NCBI GenBank assembly: GCA_964589785.1 | Contig: CAZPUQ010000001.1 | Coordinates: 682,001 to 746,000, forward strand | DNA: 64,000 nt | Reading direction: 5' to 3' | Source: JAGVSR01 sp964589785 | GTDB taxonomy: Bacteria > Pseudomonadota > Alphaproteobacteria > Rhizobiales > Hyphomicrobiaceae | Notes under the pieces: model-generated | The model's input: the letters and a program-made list of their open reading frames with translations, nothing else | The model's database searches: none | What the model was told of the DNA's origin: nothing | Part shown: positions 18,176-26,864 of the stretch, piece by piece | Layout of the letters: every line of letters starts with the position of its first letter | Numbering within the stretch: position 1 is the first letter of the stretch | Made by a program: the position numbers and the translations under genes

Positions 18176-19284
18176 ACGAGCAGGCGGGAGCGTTGATCGA
18201 TATCATAGCCGGCGCGCGGCCCAACTTCATGAAGATCGCGCCCATCATCCGCGCGCTGGAGGCGCGCAAGGCCGAGGGCGGCCATCTGCGCTACCGGCTG
18301 GTGCACACCGGCCAGCACTACGACGCCCGCATGTCCGCCGACTTCTTCGCCCAGCTCGGCATCCCCGAGCCCGACGTCAACCTCGAGTCGGGCTCCGGCA
18401 CCCAGGCCGAGCAGACGGCCGCCATCATGGTGCGCTACGAGCGGCTGCTGCTGGAAAGCCCGGGCCGGCTCTGCCTCGTCGTCGGCGACGTCACCTCCAC
18501 CATGGCGTGCGCCATCGCGGCCCAGAAGCTGAAGGTTCCGGTGGCGCACGTCGAGGCCGGCATCCGGTCCGGCGACTGGACGATGCCCGAGGAAATCAAC
18601 CGCATGGTGACCGATGCGATCTCCAACTGGTTCTTCACGACGAGCCCGTGGGCCGGCGACAATCTGCGGCGCGCGGGGGTTGAGGACGAGCGCATCTTCT
18701 TCGTCGGCAACACGATGATCGACACGCTCGCTGCCAACCTCGATCGCCTGCGCCCGCCTGCGTTCTGGGACGAGCTCGGCCTCGCCCCGGGCGGCTATTT
18801 CGTGGTGACGCTGCATCGGCCCTCGAACGTCGATGCCTCGTCGTCGTTCGCGCGGCTGCTTGCGGCGATCGGCGAGGGCACCCGCGGCTTGCCGGTGGTC
18901 TTTCCCGTGCATCCGCGCACCGCGAAGACGCTGGAGGCGCTCCCCGGCGTGCCGAAGACGATCCACTTCGTCGAGCCGCAGCCCTATCTCGAGTTCAACT
19001 ACCTGGCGCGCCACGCCAAGGCGGTGATCACCGACTCGGGCGGCATCACCGAGGAGACGACGGTGATGGGCGTGCCCTGCCTGACGCTGCGCAAGACCAC
19101 CGAGCGCCCGGAAACAGTGGAAATCGGCACCAACGAGCTGCTCGGCACCGATCCTGCCGCGCTCGGCCCCGCGCTCGCGCGCCTCTTCGCGGGCCGCTGG
19201 AAGAAGGGCACCATTCCGGAGAAGTGGGACGGCAGGACCGGCGCGCGGATCGTCGCGGCGCTGGAAGGGCTACTGCCGGCGTGA
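18172..19284 (+). CDS. wecB: UDP-N-acetylglucosamine 2-epimerase (non-hydrolysing)
   Basis: A 370-residue protein with an ATGA overlap to the gene before. Motifs of the family are present: GARPNFMKIAPIIRAL, VHTGQHYD, VVGDVTSTMAC, VAHVEAGIRSGDWTMPEEINR, TLHRPSNVD, and DSGGITEETTVMGVPCLTLR. It interconverts UDP-GlcNAc and UDP-ManNAc in the cytoplasm. Together with the nucleotide-sugar dehydrogenase at 22206 it suggests that an N-acetylmannosamine or N-acetylmannosaminuronic acid, or another 2-epimeric aminosugar, is part of the repeat unit. Confidence 0.93.
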   Translation: MNEQAGALIDIIAGARPNFMKIAPIIRALEARKAEGGHLRYRLVHTGQHYDARMSADFFAQLGIPEPDVNLESGSGTQAEQTAAIMVRYERLLLESPGRLCLVVGDVTSTMACAIAAQKLKVPVAHVEAGIRSGDWTMPEEINRMVTDAISNWFFTTSPWAGDNLRRAGVEDERIFFVGNTMIDTLAANLDRLRPPAFWDELGLAPGGYFVVTLHRPSNVDASSSFARLLAAIGEGTRGLPVVFPVHPRTAKTLEALPGVPKTIHFVEPQPYLEFNYLARHAKAVITDSGGITEETTVMGVPCLTLRKTTERPETVEIGTNELLGTDPAALGPALARLFAGRWKKGTIPEKWDGRTGARIVAALEGLLPA

Positions 19285-20942
19285 GACCCCACGCCAAGGC
19301 GCGCCTCTACTGGGAGACGGCCCGTCACCTGAAGCCGGTGCAGCTCTATGGCCGGCTCGCCTTCGGCCTCGTCCGGCCGCGGCCGGACCTGCGCCCGGCG
19401 CCGGCTCAGCGCCGGCCCTCGGGTCCATGGGCGGCGCCGGCGCGCCGGCGGCAGAGCCTTTTGGGCCCCGACGAATTCCGCTTCCTGAACGAGACGCGGC
19501 ACCTCGCCGGATGCGGCTGGGACGACCCGGCCGTGGCGAAGCTCTGGCGCTACAACCTCCACTATTTCGACGACCTCAACGCGGAGGGCGGGGAAGCGCG
19601 CGCCGCCTGGCACGGCGCGCTGATCGCGCGCTGGGTCGCGGAGAACCCGCCGGGCCATGGCACAGGCTGGGAGCCTTACCCCACCTCGCTGCGCATCGTG
19701 AACTGGATCAAATGGGCGCTCGCCGGCAACGAGCTGCCGCCGGGCGCGCTCGACAGTCTTGCCGCGCAGGCGCGCTGGCTGACGCGGCGGCTGGAGCGCC
19801 ACCTGCTCGGCAACCATCTCTTCGCCAACGCCAAGGCGCTGGTCTTCGCCGGCTGCTTCTTTAAGGGCGCCGAGGCCGACAATTGGCTGGCCGAGGGTCT
19901 GCGCATCCTGGCGCGCGAGGTGCCGGAGCAGATCCTGCCCGACGGCGGCCATTTCGAGCTTTCCACGATGTATCACGCGCTGGCGGTCGAGGACATGCTC
20001 GACCTAGTCAACCTGGCGGGCGCCTTTCCCGAGGCGCTCGGCGCGCAGGCGGATCGATGGAGGGCGCGGCTGACGGCGATGCTCGCCTGGCTGAAGGCCA
20101 TGTGCCATCCCGATGGGGAGATCGCCTTCTTCAACGACGCCGCGATCGGCATCGCGCCGGCGCCGGCCGCGCTGGAGGCCTATGCCGCGCGGCTCGGCTT
20201 TGAGGCGCCGTCAGCGCCGCCGCCACTGCTGCAGCTTGCCGACAGCGGCTATGTACGGGCTGAGAGCGGCGACGCGGTGCTGATCGCCGACGTGGCGCGC
20301 ATCGGCCCCGACTACCTGCCGGGCCATGCCCATGCGGACACGCTGTCCTTCGAGCTGTCGGTCGGGGCGCAGCGTGTCCTCGTCAATTCCGGCACGTCCG
20401 TCTACGGCACCGGCGCCGAGCGCCTGCGCCAGCGCGGCACGGCGGCGCACAACACGGTGGTGGTCGACGGCCAGGATTCGTCCGAGGTCTGGTCGGGCTT
20501 CCGGGTTGCCAGGCGTGCGCGGCCGGAAGGCCTATCGGTGACAAGGAGCGACGGAGACTTGATCGTTGCCTGCAGCCACAACGGCTATGTGCGTCTGCCG
20601 GGCAAGGTGCGTCATCGGCGCATTTGGCGTTTCGGCGGCGGCCGGCTCTGTGTCAGCGATCGTGTCGTAGGCGGCCATGGTCACGCGGTGGCGGCGTTCC
20701 ATTTCCACCCCGAGATGAGGCCTGCGATCTCGGACGACGGCACGACTGGCACGCTCTCGAGCGCCGAAACCGTCGTGCTGCGCTGGCATATCCGGAAAGG
20801 GACCGGGCGGATTGAGCCATCGGCGTGGCATCCCGAGTTCGGGTCGAACCAGCCGGCTCAGCGGCTCCTGCTTACGCTTTCAGACGGAGAAAGCGCGGTT
20901 GAATTTTCCTGGACGCACACCGGATGCACATCCTCTTCCTGA
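19281..20942 (+). CDS. Heparinase II/III-family protein
   Basis: A 553-residue protein starting with GTG at 19281 in a GTGA overlap. The N-terminal alpha-toroid region has LWRYNLHYFDDL, TGWEPYPTSLRIVNWIKW and LLGNHLFANAKAL. The C-terminal beta-sandwich has GHAHADTLSFELSV, VNSGTSVYGTG and RGTAAHNTVVVDGQDSSE, the catalytic-site motifs of the family. There is no signal peptide. Members inside polysaccharide clusters are thought to act as uronate lyases or in polymer length control, but no reaction is proven for this subgroup. It overlaps the next gene by 19 bp. Confidence 0.85.
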   Translation: MRPHAKARLYWETARHLKPVQLYGRLAFGLVRPRPDLRPAPAQRRPSGPWAAPARRRQSLLGPDEFRFLNETRHLAGCGWDDPAVAKLWRYNLHYFDDLNAEGGEARAAWHGALIARWVAENPPGHGTGWEPYPTSLRIVNWIKWALAGNELPPGALDSLAAQARWLTRRLERHLLGNHLFANAKALVFAGCFFKGAEADNWLAEGLRILAREVPEQILPDGGHFELSTMYHALAVEDMLDLVNLAGAFPEALGAQADRWRARLTAMLAWLKAMCHPDGEIAFFNDAAIGIAPAPAALEAYAARLGFEAPSAPPPLLQLADSGYVRAESGDAVLIADVARIGPDYLPGHAHADTLSFELSVGAQRVLVNSGTSVYGTGAERLRQRGTAAHNTVVVDGQDSSEVWSGFRVARRARPEGLSVTRSDGDLIVACSHNGYVRLPGKVRHRRIWRFGGGRLCVSDRVVGGHGHAVAAFHFHPEMRPAISDDGTTGTLSSAETVVLRWHIRKGTGRIEPSAWHPEFGSNQPAQRLLLTLSDGESAVEFSWTHTGCTSSS

Positions 20943-22213
20943 CCGACAACTTCCCGCCGGAGGTCAACGCGCCTGCAAGCCGCACGTTCGAGCATTGCCG
21001 GGAATGGGTGAAGGCGGGCCACAAGGTCACCGTCATCACCTGCGCGCCGAACTTTCCAAAGGGCCAAGTTTTCGATGGCTACCACAACAGGCTTTTGGCC
21101 CGCGAGACGATAGACGGCATCGACGTCATTCGGGTCTGGACCTACATCACGGCCAACGAAGGCTTCCTGCGTCGCACGCTTGACTATCTCAGTTTCATGC
21201 TCGCTGCCACGCCGGCGAGCCTGCGTGTGGCCCGGTTTGACGTGGTCGTCGCGACCTCGCCCCAGTTCTTCACCGCCTGCGCGGGCTATTTGGTCGGAAA
21301 GCTGCGTGGCGCGCCCTTCGTCTTTGAGCTGCGCGATTTGTGGCCTGAATCGATTCGTGCCGTGGACGCGATGAAAGAGTCCGCATTCCTTGATCTTCTC
21401 GAGAAGGTCGAATTGTTCCTGTACCGCAAGGCGGCTCTGATCGTTCCGGTGACGCACTCGTTCAAGCGCAGGCTCGGCGAGAGAGGCATCGACACCTCCA
21501 AGATCCACGTTGTGACCAATGGCGCGGACCTGTCCCTGTTCCAGCCGCGGGAAAAGGATAGCGATCTAGCGGGGACGCTGGGGCTGACCGGCAAATTCGT
21601 CGCCGGCTACATCGGCACCCACGGTCTCGCTCACGGGCTGGAGACGCTGCTGGACGCGGCGCGCCTGCTGCAGCAGCAGGGGCACGACGAAATCCACCTG
21701 CTGTTCCTCGGCAACGGGGCATCGAAGGCAGCTCTTCAGGCACGCGCGGCAGAACTGACGCTCAGAAACGTCACCTTCCTCGATACGGTGCCAAAATTGG
21801 AGGTGGTGCGCTACTGGTCGCTGCTCGACGCTGCGATCATTCACCTGCGCAAGACCGATCTCTTCACGACCGTGATCCCATCGAAGCTGTTCGAGTGCAT
21901 GGCCATGGGCATTCCCGTTCTGCACGGAGTGCAGGGCGAGTCGGCGGAGATCGTGGAGAGGGAACGCGTGGGGCTCACTTTCGAACCTGGAAACGCAAAG
22001 GATCTGGGCGACAGGCTGATTGCACTGTCACATGATCGCAATCTCGTGCGTGAGCTCGGCGAAAACGGCGTCAAGGCTGCACGGAAGTACGATCGCAGTC
22101 ACCTTGCAAGAGATTTGCTGCAGCGGATCGAGGAGTATCTGTCCGTTGAGAACGGCCGACGGGCGACAGAGGGAAGGGCGGGCAGAAGAATGATGGGTGC
22201 TTTGGATGAATGA
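20924..22213 (+). CDS. GT4-family glycosyltransferase (WbuB-like)
   Basis: A 429-residue protein beginning MHILFLTDNFPPEVNAPASR, the WbuB/WcaI-like N-terminus of family 4. It has PFVFELRDLWPESIRAV, LIVPVTHSFKRRL, VVTNGADLSLFQP, VAGYIGTHGLAHGLE and IPSKLFECMAMGIPVLHGV. WbuB-type enzymes often transfer an N-acetylfucosamine or similar aminosugar early in repeat-unit assembly. Here the donor is not certain. It overlaps the genes on both sides. The broken glycosyltransferase at 29185-30200 is a distant relative with the same N-terminal design. Confidence 0.88.
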   Translation: MHILFLTDNFPPEVNAPASRTFEHCREWVKAGHKVTVITCAPNFPKGQVFDGYHNRLLARETIDGIDVIRVWTYITANEGFLRRTLDYLSFMLAATPASLRVARFDVVVATSPQFFTACAGYLVGKLRGAPFVFELRDLWPESIRAVDAMKESAFLDLLEKVELFLYRKAALIVPVTHSFKRRLGERGIDTSKIHVVTNGADLSLFQPREKDSDLAGTLGLTGKFVAGYIGTHGLAHGLETLLDAARLLQQQGHDEIHLLFLGNGASKAALQARAAELTLRNVTFLDTVPKLEVVRYWSLLDAAIIHLRKTDLFTTVIPSKLFECMAMGIPVLHGVQGESAEIVERERVGLTFEPGNAKDLGDRLIALSHDRNLVRELGENGVKAARKYDRSHLARDLLQRIEEYLSVENGRRATEGRAGRRMMGALDE

Positions 22214-23561
22214 GAGCATGAGCAACGAGACAGAGGCCGCGGTGCGGGCCGCCGCAAGAATAGAGAGCCGCTCGGCCGTGGCTGGCGTCATTGGGCTTGG
22301 CTATGTCGGCCTGCCGTTGGCGACGGCAGCCGCGCGGGCGGGCTTCCGCACGATTGGATTCGATATCGACGCCGCCAAGGTGAACCGCCTCAATGCGGGC
22401 GTGTCCTACATCGAGGCTGTCGCCTCCGACGATTTGGCCGCCCAGGTTGCAGGCGGCAAGTTCCGCGCCACCAACGACTTCGCCGAGTTGGCGGCCTGTG
22501 ACGTGATCGTGATCTGCGTGCCGACGCCGCTTTCGAAACAACGCGAGCCCGACCTGAGTTTCGTGGTCGAGACGACGCGCACGATCGCCGCTCATCTGCA
22601 CGCGGGGCAGATCGTGGTGCTCGAATCGACCACCTGGCCCGGCACCACCGAGGAGGTGGTCAAGCCGATCCTCGAGAAGGGCGGGCTGAAGAGCGGCCGC
22701 GACATCTTTCTCGCTTTCTCGCCCGAGCGCGAGGACCCCGGCAACACGACCTTCCGCACCGTCGGCATTCCCAAGGTGGTCGCCGGCGACGGCGTCCAGG
22801 CGACCCGGCTGGCCGAAGCGTTCTACGGGGCGGTCGTCGATCGTGTTGTGACGGTTTCCTCCCCTGCCACCGCTGAAGCGGTGAAGATAACCGAGAACGT
22901 ATTTCGCGCCGTCAACATCGCGCTCGTCAACGAGCTGAAGATCATCTACGACGCGATGGGCATCGACGTGTGGGAGGTGATCGACGCCGCAGCTACCAAG
23001 CCCTTCGGCTTCATGCCGTTCTATCCCGGGCCCGGTCTCGGCGGGCACTGCATCCCGATCGATCCGTTCTACCTCACGTGGAAATCGCGCGAATATGGCC
23101 TTTCAACCCGCTTCATAGAGCTTGCCGGCGAGATCAACGTTTCGATGCCTCGCTATGTCGTCGCCAATCTGGAGCAGGCGCTCGATGTGCATCGCTCCAA
23201 GTCACTTGGCGTATCGTCCGTGCTCTTGATCGGGCTCGCTTACAAGAAGAACGTCCCCGATGTCCGCGAGAGCCCGTCCTTCGCCCTGATCGAGCTCCTG
23301 GAGCGGCGGGGCACGCGCGTGGATTTCCACGATCCCTTTGTCTCGGAAGTTCCTGTGACGCGCGAGCACGCTGCGCTTGCCGGGCGTCGGTCGGTCGAGC
23401 TGCGGCCTGCGATGGTGGAGGCCTACGACGCGGTATTGATCTCGACCGATCATGACGCGATCGACTACGAGATGATTCACAGGCACGCGCCACTCATCAT
23501 TGATACGCGCAATGCTCTGGGGCGGCGTGGCTTCCGCGGCGAGAGGATCGTCAAGACGTAG
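22206..23561 (+). CDS. UDP-N-acetyl-hexosamine 6-dehydrogenase (WecC/WbpA/TviB type)
   Basis: A 451-residue protein. The ATG at 22206 overlaps the previous stop; a GTG at 22197 and an ATG at 22218 are alternatives. It has the NAD site VIGLGYVGLPLATAAARAGF, VPTPLSKQREPDLS, LESTTWPGTTEEV, the catalytic region GPGLGGHCIPIDPFYLTWK with its cysteine, and AYKKNVPDVRESPS. The HCIPIDPFYLTWK form is typical of enzymes oxidising UDP-GlcNAc, UDP-ManNAc or related aminosugars to uronic acids. With the epimerase at 18172 the product would be an N-acetylaminuronic acid. It is the last intact gene of the cassette; transposase debris begins about 20 bp after its stop. Confidence 0.9.
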   Translation: MNESMSNETEAAVRAAARIESRSAVAGVIGLGYVGLPLATAAARAGFRTIGFDIDAAKVNRLNAGVSYIEAVASDDLAAQVAGGKFRATNDFAELAACDVIVICVPTPLSKQREPDLSFVVETTRTIAAHLHAGQIVVLESTTWPGTTEEVVKPILEKGGLKSGRDIFLAFSPEREDPGNTTFRTVGIPKVVAGDGVQATRLAEAFYGAVVDRVVTVSSPATAEAVKITENVFRAVNIALVNELKIIYDAMGIDVWEVIDAAATKPFGFMPFYPGPGLGGHCIPIDPFYLTWKSREYGLSTRFIELAGEINVSMPRYVVANLEQALDVHRSKSLGVSSVLLIGLAYKKNVPDVRESPSFALIELLERRGTRVDFHDPFVSEVPVTREHAALAGRRSVELRPAMVEAYDAVLISTDHDAIDYEMIHRHAPLIIDTRNALGRRGFRGERIVKT

Positions 23562-23569
23562 CCGGAACG

Positions 23570-23701
23570 TCGCTCGCTTGTTTCAACGAAGCCGCTTTCC
23601 GCTCGCTCGGTCACGCTCGCGAGCTTATCATCTTATGGCGCGATGACTACAATCGCCGCCGCCCGCACATGAAGCTCGGCAGCCTCACGCCCGCAGAATT
23701 T
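23570..23701 (+). pseudogene. IS3-family transposase remnant, C-terminal end
   Basis: Reads FNEAAFRSLGHARELI followed by LWRDDYNRRRPHMKLG and LTPAEF from 23582 to 23701. This is the conserved C-terminal end of IS3-family OrfB integrases (pattern N..RF.SL..AR..I..WR.DYN..RPH..LG..TP.EF). No start and no DDE core are present. It begins a few bases after the dehydrogenase stop. It has the same orientation as the N-terminal remnant at 5770-6012, but whether both come from one element is uncertain because the two ends may belong to different IS3 subgroups. Confidence 0.75.
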
Positions 23702-23924
23702 TCAAGCCGGCCAATCAGCACGAAAGTAACGTCGGACTTCTCTGTCGACGCGGGAGCCAATTTCCTTTGGCGAGCCAGAGTAAGCTGCCGAAATAGTCGG
23801 CGTCCGTGGGCTTCTGGTCGATACGATCTCTGAGGAGGCCAAGGCGGTTTATTTGGCACTCGGCATAATGGCGTCGCCGCTCGATCCGATGACGCTCCAG
23901 ATCGGGTACCCGCTTTGGGGCAGG

Positions 23925-24577
23925 TCAAGATGTTTTCTCCGCGGTTGCCACTGGGGGACGGTTCAAGATAGTCTTCCGTTGCGCGTGTTGATGTTCGAGT
24001 TCCGCCGCGATCCGACCGAGCTGAAAAATGAGATGGCTTTCATAGCGATTGAGCTTGTCAAGTAAATCTCCATCTCGCACCAGATGGAAGACAGCGCGAC
24101 CTAGGCGATGCCGTTTCTGCTCTGCATTTCGCTTGGCGCGTAAATTTCCATCTGCGTCGGACCCGAGTAAGCCCTCCTGCCGGTGACAGCGCTGCATCCA
24201 CGAAAAGGCCGCGGCCTCCAATTGCGGAACCCGGCGCAATCGCCAGAGGAGGCCGGCCATCATGTCGACGAGCTGTTCTTCGACGATGCATTGGGGCTGG
24301 TGGGTCGCGAGGAGCTCGGCGCGCAGCGCCTCAACTGGCTGAAGTTCTCCCCTTCGAGGATGAGCCTCCGCGCCGTCAGCCCATGCTTCAGCGCATTGCG
24401 CCGGCTTGCGGCGCGCCCCTCAATCGTTTTGGGGCCCTTGCTTTGTAGGGCGTTTAGGCGATTGGCCTCAATCTGGCGTTCGCTTGCCACTGTGTTTGAA
24501 CCTAAAGCTCGAGTTTCGGAGAGGGGTATTTCCTCTGGACGTGCGGTTCGGGCGTATGCAGTTTCACGAATGGTCAC
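23925..24577 (-). pseudogene. Conserved hypothetical protein (RRNALKHGLT family), frameshifted
   Basis: Two overlapping frames together give one protein. The first starts with GTG at 24577, overlapping the stop of the Rad52-like gene, and carries RQIEANRLNALQSKGPKT and RRNALKHGLTARRLILEGE before running into a stop at 24260. The other frame takes over at about 24338 (EALRAELLATHQPQCIVEEQ) and continues through AGLLWRLRRVPQLEAAAF to DLLDKLNRYESHL and a stop at 23925. A single missing base near 24338 explains the break. The family is common and uncharacterised in alphaproteobacteria, often near mobile DNA. A second, larger-scale fragment of the same family lies at 26865-27145. Confidence 0.75.
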
Positions 24578-25710
24578 TTTGGATCAACGTTGGTCCGATC
24601 GATCGTTGAACTGGCCACACTACTCTCCGAGTTATGAATCGCAGGACGCGCGTCTGCTGCCAGACCTGAGGTCTCGTCATAGCTTTCTCGTTCGCCATTC
24701 CGTGACGCCGCCCACAATCGTGTGGCAAACTTCAACGGATCGATGATCCGATGCCGCGCCCACCATGCTCGCTCATCTCCGGCTTTGTGTAGAGCGTCGT
24801 GGTGTCCATTGCAGAGCGGCACCGTATACTCGTCTGAAACTTTGAGGCTCATGGCCCGTGGTTGTGCGAATTTCAGATGGTGTGCTTGCGCGGGCCGACG
24901 TCCACAGACGAGGCATGGCTGCCGCGCCACGAAGGCCAAATGGTCCCGATCGCGGATACGCGTTTCCTTCGGGATCAGGAGGGCGGAATGCCCTTGTGCA
25001 GGAAGGGATTTGGCCCGGCCGATCTCTCGCAGACGCTCTTTCAATGCCGAGGCGAGGGCCGGTCCTGCCTCTGCCTCGCGACGGCCAACATCGATAAACG
25101 CGCTCAGATTGCGTGTCCAGAACGCGTAGACCTCCTCGGAACTATCAAGCCTCTGCAACTCACGCCGCGTCGCCTCGATGAAGGCTGCAACACCCGTCAC
25201 CTCAAGGGTGCGATCGTCCGCCAGGACGAGGGAAGGGGGTGAAACTGACGGCGCGGCGCGAACCGCGTCCCGGGGCTTGGTCACAAATGTCTGATCGCGG
25301 TCGTAGAGGGCCAAGCCGAAGGGATTGCCGAAGGTCGCCAGGGCGCGCTTTGTCGCGTCGGTCTCAGCCGACTTCACGGCCATCTCATGGGCGACTTCGG
25401 GCTGGGGAGAGCGGCCCACGCCTGTACCAATCCCTTCGCGCACCGTCATGGTGTCTCCCGACCGAACAGTGATCCTGACCTTGGCCGAATAGAAGCAGAC
25501 GGTCTGCCCTCTCTGCACGTCCGACCAGCGACACTCCGGCGTCTGGGTCTGGCGATCCCAATTCTCAAACCCAAAAATCCGGTTGGCCTCGGCGATGACG
25601 TGCCACCCCTCGACATAGGCGACCGTGGATCCGTTGTTCTCCCGTGTCTTCACGTACTGGTGGCGAAGTCTCGCTCGGAGGGCCTTCGACTGTTTCTCAC
25701 TCAACGCCAT
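24574..25710 (-). CDS. Rad52/Rad22-like single-strand annealing protein with C-terminal HNH-like domain
   Basis: A 378-residue protein. The ATG at 25710 is chosen because it overlaps the upstream stop (TAATG) and has GAGCGTGAGGA before it; the frame is open further up. Residues 1-140 or so match the Rad52/22 annealase fold (ALSEKQSKALRARL, YVEGWHVIAEANRIFGFENWD, EMAVKSAETDATKRALATFG). The C-terminal 110 residues contain PCLVCGRRPAQAHHLKFAQP and PLCNGHHDALHKAGDE, an HNH/DUF968-like zinc-nuclease pattern. Rad52-type annealases pair homologous single strands in phage recombination. The attached HNH-like part may add DNA binding or nicking. It forms an operon with the Gp157-like gene. Confidence 0.82.
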   Translation of the reverse strand: MALSEKQSKALRARLRHQYVKTRENNGSTVAYVEGWHVIAEANRIFGFENWDRQTQTPECRWSDVQRGQTVCFYSAKVRITVRSGDTMTVREGIGTGVGRSPQPEVAHEMAVKSAETDATKRALATFGNPFGLALYDRDQTFVTKPRDAVRAAPSVSPPSLVLADDRTLEVTGVAAFIEATRRELQRLDSSEEVYAFWTRNLSAFIDVGRREAEAGPALASALKERLREIGRAKSLPAQGHSALLIPKETRIRDRDHLAFVARQPCLVCGRRPAQAHHLKFAQPRAMSLKVSDEYTVPLCNGHHDALHKAGDERAWWARHRIIDPLKFATRLWAASRNGERESYDETSGLAADARPAIHNSESSVASSTIDRTNVDPK

Positions 25711-26231
25711 TACTTTGTCCTCACGCTCAGTTGAAGTTGCGGCGGGATGAGGGAAGCGCCTTCGACCGCCGCTCCGGATTTGAGGGCGGCGATGATCCCT
25801 TGCTTGTCGAGTTTGGCAGGCTGCGGCTTCCAATACGCTGCCGGGATCTGATCCTCAGCGACAACCTCCAGCGTTGGGACGCCCGTTCTGACCGAAGCAG
25901 TGAAGTCGGGCTCGGCAAGTTTGAAGATCTCCGCCTCCGCCATTGCGCGCAACGCCAACTGCCGCTTTCGCCTGGCCCGTTCTTCCAGACGTTCAAGGCG
26001 TACTCTCATGTCGGAAAGACGTGTGGAGAGCCCACCTGCCAGGGCCTCGTCGTCTAGTGCCGATCGGACAACCTCGGCTAGCATCTGTTTGAGATCGGTG
26101 ATTCCCTCGAGCGTGTCTTGGAGGGTTTCGTCGTCGAGATCGGGGAACTCAGCCAACAAATCGCGGCGACAATCGTCGTACAGTCTCAGCTGACTACTTA
26201 CGGTTAATTCAGGTGACGGGTGGGTACGCAT
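25710..26231 (-). CDS. Siphovirus Gp157-like protein
   Basis: A 173-residue protein. The ATG at 26231 (MRTHPSPELTVSSQLRL) is preferred over upstream starts because those lie in or against an inverted repeat and lack a ribosome-binding site. The middle is a long charged helix (MRVRLERLEERARRKRQLALRAM), followed by AEAEIFKLAEPDFTASVRTG and ending with DKQGIIAALKSGAAVEGASL. This is the design of the phage Gp157 family, usually encoded beside recombination genes in temperate phages. Function is not well established; it has been linked to phage resistance in streptococci. It precedes and overlaps the Rad52-like gene. Confidence 0.8.
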   Translation of the reverse strand: MRTHPSPELTVSSQLRLYDDCRRDLLAEFPDLDDETLQDTLEGITDLKQMLAEVVRSALDDEALAGGLSTRLSDMRVRLERLEERARRKRQLALRAMAEAEIFKLAEPDFTASVRTGVPTLEVVAEDQIPAAYWKPQPAKLDKQGIIAALKSGAAVEGASLIPPQLQLSVRTK

Positions 26232-26264
26232 GGCGCTCACATCTAACATCGATAGCGATCTTTT

Positions 26265-26284
26265 TAATATCATTATCGATATTA
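26265..26284. promoter_or_regulatory. Candidate XRE operator: TAATATC-N6-GATATTA
   Basis: A perfect 7-bp inverted repeat with a 6-bp spacer in an AT-rich pocket (26240-26290) between the divergent Gp157/Rad52 operon and the XRE gene. Half-related CGATA and GCGAT words lie next to it at 26250-26260. Its position fits a site where the XRE protein could control both directions. Binding is inferred. Confidence 0.5.
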
Positions 26285-26315
26285 TAAGTCAAGCCTTTAT
26301 CGAATGCGCGCTCGG

Positions 26316-26561
26316 ATGATCCTACCGACGCAAATGCGCGCAGCCCGGGCGCTGCTTGGAATTAGCCAAGCCGAACTGGCTAAATGGGCAGGAGTTGGGG
26401 TCGCCACGGTTCGCAGGATTGAGGTCGCGGCCGGGGAAATCAGCGGGAACGCGCAAACTCTAGTGCGCATTCAGCGCGCTTTAGAGGCCAAAGGCGTCGA
26501 GCTCATCGATCAGGATGAAAAAAAGGGGCCCGGCGTTCGCCTCAAGAAGCCGCTGCGTTGA
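26316..26561 (+). CDS. XRE-family helix-turn-helix regulator
   Basis: An 81-residue protein (ATG 26316; an ATG at 26304 would add four residues). MILPTQMRAARALLGISQ is the typical start, then QAELAKWAGVGVATVRRIE forms the helix-turn-helix, with a short basic tail. It is transcribed away from the Gp157/Rad52 pair and probably represses that phage-derived operon through the inverted repeat just upstream. Confidence 0.82.
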   Translation: MILPTQMRAARALLGISQAELAKWAGVGVATVRRIEVAAGEISGNAQTLVRIQRALEAKGVELIDQDEKKGPGVRLKKPLR

Positions 26562-26864
26562 TTTTGATCATTTGCCGAGCGACGGGGCCTGCTTCCGGCC
26601 TGAGACAGCCAGCGCCCAACGTGCCCGTCTCTTGATCGGGCGACCGCGCTGTTGCACGAGCGCGGTAACTTCGATCAATGCCTCAGTCCTTGACGACGAT
26701 GTCCCTCAGAAGGTCGTCGCCATAGGCCGTCAACGACGCGCGCACAAGGCTCGTTGCGCAAGAGAGACTTGGGGAGGCCGACAAGTCTACGGAAAGGCCT
26801 CGGAGCAAGGTGCCAGTCAGGCGATCCCCCGAGTGCCTCCTATCGCCATCGATTGGGAAGGTCC
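26562..26864. other. Intergenic debris, about 300 bp, nothing recognised
   Basis: Follows the XRE gene. Frames on both strands are short and carry no family motif I can name. Given the remnants on both sides it is probably more decayed mobile DNA. Confidence 0.4.

Noticed and set aside
24183..24746. Rightward open frame of 187 codons
   Set aside because: Antisense to the frameshifted hypothetical gene and the end of the Rad52-like gene, which both show family motifs.
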